From contig NZ_LVEN01000035.1 of assembly GCF_001686925.1 (NCBI RefSeq), forward strand, positions 124,001 to 188,000: a stretch of 64,000 nt of DNA, given 5' to 3'. The stretch is from Flavobacterium piscis. GTDB lineage: Bacteria > Bacteroidota > Bacteroidia > Flavobacteriales > Flavobacteriaceae. The notes below the pieces were generated by a model. It was not told the origin of the DNA and made no database searches. It saw only the letters and a list, made by a program, of their open reading frames with translations. Below, piece by piece: positions 26,729-34,615 of this stretch (the stretch's first letter is position 1; every line of letters starts with the position of its first letter). Made by a program: the position numbers and the translations under genes.

Positions 26729-26798
26729 TTTAATCTATTCTCTTTAATCTATTCTCTTTACTCTATTCTCTTTATTCTATTCTCTTTATTCTATTCTC
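26729..26798. repeat. Five tandem 14-bp repeats
   Basis: Five consecutive units of TTTANTCTATTCTC (A, A, C, T, T at the variable base) fill 26729-26798. The array ends 6 nt before the moeA stop codon, in the moeA-TSUP spacer of the Moco operon. It could vary in copy number. Confidence 0.9.
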
Positions 26799-26804
26799 TA
26801 AAAA

Positions 26805-27977
26805 CTAATCTATTGGCAAAAGAGTCACTAATTGTCCCTTTTCTAAACTTTCCACCTCATTAGGAACAACTAATAAACTATTGGCAATTGCAAAGGTATT
26901 TAGCATTGCTGAACTTTGACCGTCTAACACGGTAACATGAGTTTCATCATACAACGCTTTTAAAAATAATGTTTTTCCGGTTGTATTAGTAATGTTATCA
27001 TTTAATTTTCGAAGCATTTTCTTTAGATGAATGTCTTTAAATCCCATTCTGTTTTTGATTGCAGGATATACATAAATGTAAAAATTGGTTAGTGAGGAAG
27101 CCGGGTTTCCGGGCAAAGCAAAAACTAAAGTATCATTTTTAGATCCAAAAAACATTGGCTTTCCAGGTTTCTGGTTGATTTTATAAAAAAGTTCCTTTAC
27201 CCCGTTTTCTAATAAAGCTTCTTTTACAAAATCGTAATCTCCAACAGAAATACCTCCTGAAATTAAAACGATGTCATGTTTCTTTAAAATTTCTTTTAGT
27301 GCTTTTTTAGTCGCTTTGAGATTATCTTTTACTTTATAAACCTTTGTTTTCTTTACTCCAATTGTCTGAAGCGCAGCTTGCAACATCACCGAATTACTTT
27401 CGTAAATTTTTCCTTTCGATAATTTCTCACCGGGTTTTACCAATTCGTTTCCAGTTACTAAAATCGCAACTTTAGGTTTTTTATATACCTCAACTTCCGT
27501 GATTCCTAAACAGGCTAAAAAACCAATTGCCGCAGGCGTAATTAAAGTATTTGCCTTAAAAACAACTTCTTCTTCGCTAATTTGCTCTCCTTTATGGCGA
27601 ACATTAGCGTATTGTTCTGGCATTCTGGTAATTAAAATTGAATTCTCGGTGGCCATTACATGCTCCTGCATGATTACAGTATTAGCATTATCAGGTACAT
27701 GTGCACCCGTAAAAATCCTTACTGCTTCATTTTCTTTCAGTTTTATTTTGGAATGATCTCCGGCCTGTACAATACCTACTATGTCATATTGATGTTTTTC
27801 GCTACGAATAAATGCATAACCATCCATTGCAGATTGACGAAACGGCGGCATTGCAATTGGAGAATACACTGTTTCGGCCAGAATATATCCTAGCGATTTA
27901 CTCACCTGGATTTTTTGAACTGGCATAGTAGTGCTATTCTCTGCAATAATAGATAAGGCTTCTTCGACTTGAATCAT
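26805..27977 (-). CDS. moeA: Molybdopterin molybdotransferase
   Basis: The 390-residue enzyme has MoeA landmarks: MPPFRQSAMDGYAF (about 45-58), VRIFTGAHVPDNANTVIMQE, ISGGISVGDYDFVKEAL and VFALPGNPASS. It inserts molybdate into adenylylated molybdopterin. The frame opens at a TTG at 28001, but I chose the ATG at 27977, where MoeA homology starts. It is the first gene of the Moco/siroheme operon and has the operator-overlapped -7 promoter also seen before nirB. Confidence 0.94.
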   Translation of the reverse strand: MIQVEEALSIIAENSTTMPVQKIQVSKSLGYILAETVYSPIAMPPFRQSAMDGYAFIRSEKHQYDIVGIVQAGDHSKIKLKENEAVRIFTGAHVPDNANTVIMQEHVMATENSILITRMPEQYANVRHKGEQISEEEVVFKANTLITPAAIGFLACLGITEVEVYKKPKVAILVTGNELVKPGEKLSKGKIYESNSVMLQAALQTIGVKKTKVYKVKDNLKATKKALKEILKKHDIVLISGGISVGDYDFVKEALLENGVKELFYKINQKPGKPMFFGSKNDTLVFALPGNPASSLTNFYIYVYPAIKNRMGFKDIHLKKMLRKLNDNITNTTGKTLFLKALYDETHVTVLDGQSSAMLNTFAIANSLLVVPNEVESLEKGQLVTLLPID

Positions 27978-28014
27978 GGTTGCTATTGTATATATAAGCA
28001 AAAAATACTTATTA

Positions 28015-28035
28015 CAAATATAAGTATTTTTACTT
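28015..28035 (-). promoter_or_regulatory. moeA promoter: operator overlapping the -7 box
   Basis: On the minus strand AAGTA-N4-TACTT (28022-28035) overlaps by one base the perfect -7 box TATATTTG (28015-28022). The box and its abutting TACTT are identical to those of nirB. An outer repeat TACTTAT/ATAAGTA (28006-28026) also surrounds the box. Confidence 0.75.
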
Positions 28036-28144
28036 AGTTTTAATCATTAGTAAAGTAAAATTTTAAAAAGAATATAAATTTAAGCTTAATTCTTCATATA
28101 CTTCCAGAAAAAACGATAAATAGCTTGTTGCTTCGTCAATAAAT

Positions 28145-28402
28145 TTATTTTGTTATTTTTCTTTTAAAATTTCCCGATGGCAAATAATACATCCATGCAA
28201 ATCCGATAAAAAATAAGATTGCGGAAGCTATAAAAGCAGGTAACAGTATTTCTTTATTATTATCTAATGCATTATTCAGCGAAGCATAAAGTAACCAAAT
28301 TTGAATACTCACATTTAAAATTAAAACAACAATGAGCGTCGAAAGTATAGTATTAAGTTTATTTGGATTTGCCCGATTCTGACTTCTTCTAAAAGTACTC
28401 AT
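28145..28402 (-). CDS. Small two-helix membrane protein of the nitrate-reductase-like cluster
   Basis: The 85-residue product has two predicted membrane helices (about 19-42 and 52-75) joined by a short polar loop, and basic ends. I do not recognise a confirmed family; it may belong to one of the small DUFs found beside Rieske/cytochrome genes. It follows the Rieske gene after 18 nt and ends the minus-strand cluster, so it is likely a small accessory or stabilising subunit. Confidence 0.7.
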   Translation of the reverse strand: MSTFRRSQNRANPNKLNTILSTLIVVLILNVSIQIWLLYASLNNALDNNKEILLPAFIASAILFFIGFAWMYYLPSGNFKRKITK

Positions 28403-28420
28403 AGCGTATTGAATTTAGGA

Positions 28421-28939
28421 TTATAAATAAATGTCTTTCTTTTCTACCATTGCTTTTACATAAACGGCATCGTCTTTAAAAAACACTTCTAATTGCGGTA
28501 ACGCTCTTGGCGGCGGCCCGGCAATTACATCTCCGGTCATGGCATCAAATGAACCTTCGTGACATGGACAATGAATGATTCCGGTTCCGGGTTTGTAAAA
28601 TACAGAACAGGAAAGATGCGTACATTTTTGCTCATAAGCCCTGAAATCGCCACTTTCTAAATGAATCAATATGTACGGAATTGTACTTCCTTCGATTACA
28701 AATCCTCTTGTTCCTCCTACAGGAATTTCTTCTTTATTACAAATAAAATGTTCTCCCTGAACACCTTCTTTTGGCAGCAAATACGCTTTTGCAGCAACGA
28801 ATCCGCTTCCTACCATTAATCCTCCGGAAACAAAAGTCAGGAACTTAGCGAAATCACGACGGCTTACCTGAGTGGATTCCAGTTTTTTTATTGGGAAATC
28901 TTTTTTCCAGTTTTCATTTAAATTATCTTCTTTTGACAT
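28421..28939 (-). CDS. Tat-exported Rieske [2Fe-2S] protein
   Basis: The 172-residue protein has a Tat-like motif SRRDFAKFL followed by a hydrophobic stretch (about 27-50). This suggests a membrane-anchored Rieske domain on the periplasmic side. Cluster ligands are visible in CTHLSC and CPCHEGSF (C-x-H and C-x2-H). It would carry electrons from quinol, as in cytochrome bc-type complexes. It lies between the ferredoxin and small membrane protein genes with short spacers, so it is part of the nitrate-reductase-like complex. Its exact electron partner is unclear. Confidence 0.88.
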   Translation of the reverse strand: MSKEDNLNENWKKDFPIKKLESTQVSRRDFAKFLTFVSGGLMVGSGFVAAKAYLLPKEGVQGEHFICNKEEIPVGGTRGFVIEGSTIPYILIHLESGDFRAYEQKCTHLSCSVFYKPGTGIIHCPCHEGSFDAMTGDVIAGPPPRALPQLEVFFKDDAVYVKAMVEKKDIYL

Positions 28940-28949
28940 GGATACAGAT

Positions 28950-29519
28950 TTAATATATTCTTAATTCTTTACTTCCTTTTGGCATCATAATGTTCACTTT
29001 TGTATTGACTGTTTCTTTACCAAAAATAAATGTGTTGATAGGCGAACTGTTGGGTCTCATTTCTTCGATTTCTGCCCTTGTCCCGTAAAACAAAGCACCA
29101 CTAGGGCAAACAGTTGCACACATTGGTTTTTTACCTACGCTTGTTCTATCGTAACACATCGTACATTTCATCATCAAATCGTAATCTTCCATTTTTTTAG
29201 GAACTCCAAACGGACAGGCCATTACACAATTTGAACAGCCAATACATCTTTCTGTGTTTGCAGTATGAACAACTCCAAATTCATCTTGAGAAATAGCATC
29301 GGCAGGGCAAACATTGGCGCAAACCGGGTCTTCACAATGCATACAAACCTGTACAGTAGTCTGAATTGTTGAAGAACGTTCTACATAATTTACGCTTATC
29401 AATGACTCCTGCCCATTTGTTTCGCATTCTGCACAAGCCATTTCACAGGCTTTGCAACCAATGCAACGTTGCAGGTCTACAAAAAACTCTTCGTTTTTAT
29501 TGAAATTAGTTAAATTCAT
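28950..29519 (-). CDS. Four-cluster [4Fe-4S] ferredoxin subunit (NrfC/NarH-like)
   Basis: The 189-residue protein has four cysteine groups typical of DmsB/NrfC/NarH-type electron-transfer subunits: CIGCKACEMAC, CMHCEDPVCANVCP, CIGCSNCVMACPFG and CTMCYDR with PMCATVCP. It should carry four [4Fe-4S] clusters. It has no signal peptide, so it probably works on the cytoplasmic side with the adjacent Mo subunit, passing electrons to it from a membrane protein. It starts 19 nt after the Mo subunit gene ends. Confidence 0.93.
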   Translation of the reverse strand: MNLTNFNKNEEFFVDLQRCIGCKACEMACAECETNGQESLISVNYVERSSTIQTTVQVCMHCEDPVCANVCPADAISQDEFGVVHTANTERCIGCSNCVMACPFGVPKKMEDYDLMMKCTMCYDRTSVGKKPMCATVCPSGALFYGTRAEIEEMRPNSSPINTFIFGKETVNTKVNIMMPKGSKELRIY

Positions 29520-29538
29520 CGCGTCATTTTTTTATAGG

Positions 29539-31755
29539 TTAAACACTTGCATAAGCTTCGGATTCATTTGATGAGGGAGCTACTTGTCCTAACGGATCTA
29601 GTAAGCAGGCGCACACTTTAAATTCTGGAATTTTAGAAATTGGATCTAAAATTCCAGTTGTAAGCTGATTTGCTGATTTGGCTCCAGGCCAATGATACGG
29701 TATAAAAACAGTATCTTTCCGAATGGTTTCTACAATATTTGCCGGAAAAATTCCTTCTCCTCTTCGAGTAGCCACACGAACTAGTTCGCGTTGTTTTATA
29801 TTATATTTTGCAGCCAATTCCGGGTGAATTTCTAACATTGGTTCAGGAAACTGATCTACCAATTTGCCAATTCGACGGGTTTGTGTACCGCTCAAATATT
29901 GAGAAACAACTCGTCCTGTTGTCAGTGTTATTGGATATTCATCGTTTGTGATTTCGCCAGGTTCTCTATAGGGTGCAGGATTAAAATGTGCTTTTCCGTC
30001 AGGAGTTTTAAATTTTTTGTCTTCCCATAATCTGGGAGTTCCAGGATGATCTAATGACGGACATGGCCAGAAAACACCCATATTATCTTCTACTTTTTTA
30101 TAAGTAATTCCAAAATAATCTGCTGTTCCTCCTTTTGAAGCGACTCTTAATTCATTAAAAATGGCTTCGCTATTATCGTAAGTAAATTTATCTTTTTCAC
30201 CCAAACGTTCGGCAATTTCTAATAATATTGAAGTATCCGTTCTTGCATCTCCCGGAGGTGTTACAGCTTGTCGAATACGGATAACACGTCCTTCTGCCGA
30301 AGTTGTGGTTCCTTCTTCTTCTTCCTGTAAAGAACCTGCCAGAACAATATCTGCATGACGGGCAGTTTCATTCAAAAAGAAATCAATACAGACATAAAAC
30401 TCTAATTTTTCAAGAGCCGATCTCACATAATTATTGTTGGGAAGCGACACTAACGGATTAAAACAAATCGAAATTAGTCCTTTGATTTCATCTCTGTGAA
30501 TGGCTTCAATAATTTCGTAAGCGGTTAATCCTTTACCGGGCATGTCTTTTTCGTCGATTCCCCAAACTTCAGAAATATACTTTCTGTGTTCCGGATTTTC
30601 GATATCTCTGTTTCCAGGCAATTGATCACATTTGTGACCGTGTTCCCTTCCTCCCTGTCCGTTTCCTTGTCCGGTAATGGTTCCGTAACCACAATAAGGT
30701 CGGCCAATTCTTCCGGTTGCCAAAACTAAATTGATACAGCCCAATACATTATCAACTCCTTTTGAGTGATGTTCTATGCCACGTGCGTGAAGCAAGAAAC
30801 TTGTCTTCGCTTTGCCCCATAATTCGGCTGCAGCCTTAATTTTATCTTTATCAATTCCGGTAATTTCTTCTGCCCATTCTAAAGTATAATCTTTTACTGC
30901 ATCGATTGTTTCCTGAAATCCAGATGTATAATTGTCTATAAAATCGTGATCCAGCATATCGTAATCAACCAAATATTTTAACATCGCACCGTATAAAGCA
31001 GAATCTGTTCCGGGTTTTACATCTAAATGAATATCTGCCGTTCTGGCTAGCGGAATCATTCTCGGATCGATCACAATTAATTTTGCTCCGCGATCCCTGG
31101 CTTTCCAGATCCAATGTGTTAATGTTGGAAAAGTTTCACTAATATTTGCTCCGGCAACGATAATTACTTCGGCATGTTCTAAATCGGAATAGTTGTTCGA
31201 AGCACGATCTAAACCAAAAGCTTTTTTATTTCCGGCTCCTGCACTTACCATACAAAGTCTTCCGTTATAATCCAGATTTCTGGTTTTTAATGCAACACGG
31301 GCAAATTTCCCAACCAAATAACTTTTTTCATTGGTTAGCGATACTCCTGATAACATTCCAAAGGCATGTTTACCATATTTTTCCTGAATTCTTTTAATTT
31401 CAGATACGGTTTTATCCATGGCTTCATCCCAGGTCGTTTTTTCAAAACCTTTTCCTTCTACTCTTTTTAAAGGATGTAAAAGACGGTCCGGATGGTTATT
31501 TTGCAGGTAACGCTGAACTCCTTTTGGACATAAACGCCCTTCATTAAAAGGAAATTCCATCCATGGCTCGAAACCTACTACTTTATTTTCTTTGACCAAT
31601 AATTGAATCCCACACTGCATTCCGCAAAAACAACAGTGCGTTTTTACTACTTCATCTGGTTCGTCTCTACCTACGTAACCATCTTTTGGTGCATAATTTA
31701 AATGCGGCCCAAAATCTTCAATAATTTTTTCGGTTGATACAGGTAATTTTGCCAT
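29539..31755 (-). CDS. Molybdopterin oxidoreductase, nitrate-reductase-like catalytic subunit
   Basis: The 738-residue protein belongs to the NasA/NapA/FdhF-type group with N-terminal [4Fe-4S] ligands Cys41, Cys44, Cys48 and Cys76 and the likely Mo-ligand Cys in NGRLCMVSAG. It has bis-MGD binding regions and a C-terminal molydopterin-dinucleotide domain (TLTTGRVVSQYLSGTQTRR). It carries no Tat signal, so it should be cytoplasmic. Being bracketed by nitrate transporters, nitrate is the likely substrate. Formate or another substrate is possible. It is distinct from the fused reductase at 14131. Confidence 0.88.
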   Translation of the reverse strand: MAKLPVSTEKIIEDFGPHLNYAPKDGYVGRDEPDEVVKTHCCFCGMQCGIQLLVKENKVVGFEPWMEFPFNEGRLCPKGVQRYLQNNHPDRLLHPLKRVEGKGFEKTTWDEAMDKTVSEIKRIQEKYGKHAFGMLSGVSLTNEKSYLVGKFARVALKTRNLDYNGRLCMVSAGAGNKKAFGLDRASNNYSDLEHAEVIIVAGANISETFPTLTHWIWKARDRGAKLIVIDPRMIPLARTADIHLDVKPGTDSALYGAMLKYLVDYDMLDHDFIDNYTSGFQETIDAVKDYTLEWAEEITGIDKDKIKAAAELWGKAKTSFLLHARGIEHHSKGVDNVLGCINLVLATGRIGRPYCGYGTITGQGNGQGGREHGHKCDQLPGNRDIENPEHRKYISEVWGIDEKDMPGKGLTAYEIIEAIHRDEIKGLISICFNPLVSLPNNNYVRSALEKLEFYVCIDFFLNETARHADIVLAGSLQEEEEGTTTSAEGRVIRIRQAVTPPGDARTDTSILLEIAERLGEKDKFTYDNSEAIFNELRVASKGGTADYFGITYKKVEDNMGVFWPCPSLDHPGTPRLWEDKKFKTPDGKAHFNPAPYREPGEITNDEYPITLTTGRVVSQYLSGTQTRRIGKLVDQFPEPMLEIHPELAAKYNIKQRELVRVATRRGEGIFPANIVETIRKDTVFIPYHWPGAKSANQLTTGILDPISKIPEFKVCACLLDPLGQVAPSSNESEAYASV

Positions 31756-31783
31756 GTCTTTATTTTGTTTTATTTTGTTTCAG

Positions 31784-31906
31784 GTTTATTTTTTTTGTTT
31801 CAAGTTTTTTTGTTTCAGGTTTCAAGTTCACACTTTGTGTAGACTTTGGTTTATAGACAAGCTATAGTAACCTGAAACAAAAAAAATAAACCTGAAACCT
31901 GAAACT
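31784..31906. repeat. Inverted repeats of GTTTCAGG words
   Basis: The spacer before the Mo subunit gene contains several GTTTCAGGTTT and GTTTCAAGTTT words (31784-31826), with complements AAACCTGAAAC at 31869-31906. They can form a long imperfect hairpin. The same words flank spacers at 17680, 17990 and 26620-26680. Confidence 0.55.
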
Positions 31907-31914
31907 CTTTTTTT

Positions 31915-32967
31915 TTATCCAAATAAGCTTCCGCCACTATCTAATCTTGCTTTTAGGTGTGCTTTTGCCAAACGCGATCTTTTTCCTTCAGGACTTAAAT
32001 CAAGGTGTGACGTACCATCTTCATGTGTAAAGTCAAAACCTAATTGTTTGGTAACAATTTTCAGATCATCAATATGAAGTTTGGTAGCAAATACTTCTCC
32101 TGTATGAGGGCAAACAGCCATTCCTTTTTTCATTCCTTCTTTCTTATAAATATGAGCCCCAATCTGAGCCGGACGCTGAATAATATGAAAGAATTTTCCA
32201 AAAGGAATCCAAATCAAAAACATAATTACCGTTACGGCGTGAATTACAGCTAAAAAGTCATATGCGAATCCTTTCATAAACTGATAAGAATAAGTAAGAC
32301 ACAATCCTGTAACCGATATTGCAATCAATAAAATCAGAGGCAATAAATCTCCTTCAAAAGTTTGGGTTGCTATTAAACCGGGATTTGTTAATCTTCTTCT
32401 CAAATAATAAACAGATCCAAATATTACTAACCATGAAGACCAATTTAGAGCATGAAAAATCAAAAATGCCATTACAGATCCAATTTGGAAATCCATCATT
32501 TTAAATCCAAAAAAATGAGCCTCATAAACAGATATTGAATTTTCTGCCAATGTAAAGTGAATCCATCCAAACGTAAGGGGGATTGTTATCGCAAAGGCCG
32601 ATAAACATCCTAATGCGATACAAAAATGTGCTGCCCAACGGTATTTACTTCTGGGATAAATGAATTTTTGAACTACTATATTTTCTACAGTTTCTTTGCC
32701 TAAAAACCACATGTGTTCAAATATTTTACCGGTAAAAAGAAATTTAATACTGCGTTTGAAATACATCCAGGTTGGCGGACGCTGCAACCAAACAGAGTAA
32801 CGATAAACTATCCCGAAGAAAGCGAATACGGTTCCAAATAGATAAGTTACAAGAGCAGCATCAAAATTTTGCAATTGTCTTGATCCGTAAAAAACGAGCA
32901 CTATAGTTAATGCTGATACGAGAGTTGCAACAAGTAAAGCTTTGGTATTAAATGTTTTATTTTTCAT
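31915..32967 (-). CDS. NarI-like membrane cytochrome b subunit
   Basis: The 350-residue protein has about seven membrane helices. The late segment AVIHAVTVIMFLIWIPFGKFFHIIQRP resembles the heme-His helix of NarI (gamma subunit of nitrate reductase), and other membrane His occur in RWAAHF, EAHFFGF and FHALNW. It probably oxidises quinol and feeds the ferredoxin and Mo subunits. The cytoplasmic tail (about 280-350) is extra and of unknown role. Genome annotations may label such proteins loosely. Its place between transporter and Mo subunit genes supports the call. Confidence 0.75.
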   Translation of the reverse strand: MKNKTFNTKALLVATLVSALTIVLVFYGSRQLQNFDAALVTYLFGTVFAFFGIVYRYSVWLQRPPTWMYFKRSIKFLFTGKIFEHMWFLGKETVENIVVQKFIYPRSKYRWAAHFCIALGCLSAFAITIPLTFGWIHFTLAENSISVYEAHFFGFKMMDFQIGSVMAFLIFHALNWSSWLVIFGSVYYLRRRLTNPGLIATQTFEGDLLPLILLIAISVTGLCLTYSYQFMKGFAYDFLAVIHAVTVIMFLIWIPFGKFFHIIQRPAQIGAHIYKKEGMKKGMAVCPHTGEVFATKLHIDDLKIVTKQLGFDFTHEDGTSHLDLSPEGKRSRLAKAHLKARLDSGGSLFG

Positions 32968-32993
32968 CCTTAATTTTATTTAATGATTACTTC

Positions 32994-34586
32994 CTAACTT
33001 GGTTTCTCACAACCTTTACGATTATAGAACCACCAATTGATACCTGTAGCTAATATAGTGAAAATAGCAACACCAATAAAGAATTGATTTACAGTACCAT
33101 TGGCAGAAAGGTTGTTTCCTATTAATTTAGAAAAGATAAATGGCCCAAATGCTGCAATCGCTGCTGTCCATCCGATAACTCCTGCTGCCTGACGTTGATT
33201 TTCAGCAAAAATAATTGGGTATTGTCTAAAAGTACCCGCATTTCCAATTCCTGTAAAGAAGAACATTCCAAGAATTACCGCGACAAACATTGGGAACTGA
33301 TCCATACTGGTTGGCGCTACTAATCCCTGAGTAACCAAAATTACAGAACCTGCTAAAATTCCTAAACCAGTAATAGTAGTAAGAATAGCCCCTCCAACTT
33401 TATCAGCAACAAAACCAAAAGCAATTCTGCTTGCAGAACCAATAAGAGGACCGTAGAATGCGTATACTAAAGGATCCGGTGCGTTAGGGAAATCTCCATA
33501 TAAAAACTTTATCATCAAAGGGAAGGCTGCAGATAAACCCGCAAATGTTCCAAAAGTCATTACATAAGTAATGGTACAATACCAAGTATGTTTATTAGAG
33601 AAAATATCCATTTGTTCTTTAATAGAAGCTTTCATTGGAATACTTCTTAAATAAAACCAGCTTATAAATGATAATAGGATTAAGAAAGGAACATACCAAA
33701 ATGCAGCTGACTGTAAGTATATTTCTGTGTTTTTAACAGCTGTATTTTCAGGACTAATATCATTTAATATTTTTTCAGCCATCTTTGGGTTTGCATTTGC
33801 AATTGCCTTAGCTTTGGCTTTCACCGGCAGTGAAGTAAACAAAACTACTTTGTCATCTGAATGTATTGATGCACTTACTGAGTCAATAACAGTTTTCTTT
33901 ACGTTTGTCAATATTCTAGTTTGCACTTCAGGATCCAGAGCAGCAAAAACCTCTTTTTGTTTTTGAATGCTGGCATTCTGAAACACAATTATTGCTTCTT
34001 TATGATCAATACTTGTAAATACAGATGCGGCACCAAAAATACTGACACTTATAACAAGCGGTGTAACAAATTGCGCTACAGAAACACCAAAATTTCCAAT
34101 TCCGGCTTGTATGCCTAGTGCAGTACCTTTAAGTCTTTTAGGAAAGAATAAACTTGTACTTGGCATATAGGATGAGAAATCTCCTCCGCCAAAACCTGTT
34201 GTAAAAGCCAAAAGTGCAAATATCCAAAACGGCGTATTTACATCCATTACCGCAAACCCAATACCTATTACCGGAATTAATTTAATTGCTGTAGCAAAAG
34301 AAACTACATGTCGGGTACCAAAAATGGGTAATATAAACGTATGTATAATTCGAAGAAAACCTGCAGATAAACCAGGAATTGCTGTTAACCAAAAAAGTTG
34401 ATCTTTAGTAAAACGAAACCCTAATCCCGGTAATTTAACAGCTATAACGCTCATCATAAACCACGAGGCAAATGATAATATTAATGTTAATGTTGTTATT
34501 GTCAAAGTTTTCCAGGCAATTTTACTTCCGGTAGAACTCCAAAATGCATCATCTTCGGGGTCCCATTTGTCTAACCAAGTTTTCAT
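32994..34586 (-). CDS. NarK/NasA-family MFS transporter with large helical insertion
   Basis: The 530-residue MFS protein has about 12 membrane segments and a glycine-rich helix GIQAGIGNFGVSVAQF (about 150) matching nitrate/nitrite porters. Residues about 189-289 form a soluble helical insertion rich in Lys, Ala and Asn (FQNASIQKQKEVFAALDPE onward) not found in classic NarK. I chose the ATG at 34586 (MKTWLDKWDPEDDAFW); the longer frame runs back over the neighbouring narK gene. It sits between a second narK and the NarI-like gene. Nitrate/nitrite transport is likely; direction is unknown. Confidence 0.87.
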   Translation of the reverse strand: MKTWLDKWDPEDDAFWSSTGSKIAWKTLTITTLTLILSFASWFMMSVIAVKLPGLGFRFTKDQLFWLTAIPGLSAGFLRIIHTFILPIFGTRHVVSFATAIKLIPVIGIGFAVMDVNTPFWIFALLAFTTGFGGGDFSSYMPSTSLFFPKRLKGTALGIQAGIGNFGVSVAQFVTPLVISVSIFGAASVFTSIDHKEAIIVFQNASIQKQKEVFAALDPEVQTRILTNVKKTVIDSVSASIHSDDKVVLFTSLPVKAKAKAIANANPKMAEKILNDISPENTAVKNTEIYLQSAAFWYVPFLILLSFISWFYLRSIPMKASIKEQMDIFSNKHTWYCTITYVMTFGTFAGLSAAFPLMIKFLYGDFPNAPDPLVYAFYGPLIGSASRIAFGFVADKVGGAILTTITGLGILAGSVILVTQGLVAPTSMDQFPMFVAVILGMFFFTGIGNAGTFRQYPIIFAENQRQAAGVIGWTAAIAAFGPFIFSKLIGNNLSANGTVNQFFIGVAIFTILATGINWWFYNRKGCEKPS

Positions 34587-34615
34587 ATTTGCGTATTTAT
34601 TAATTATTAGTTGTT

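Noticed and set aside
26729..26798. Possible CRISPR-like array
   Set aside because: The five units are contiguous with no spacers and no cas genes are nearby. It is a simple tandem repeat.
1350..28035. NarL heptamers (TACYYMT) as the sole explanation for the palindromes
   Set aside because: TACTTAT fits, but the equally common TACGTAT half does not, and the 5-4-5 spacing is closer to Crp/Fnr-family sites. NarL binding is kept only as an alternative.
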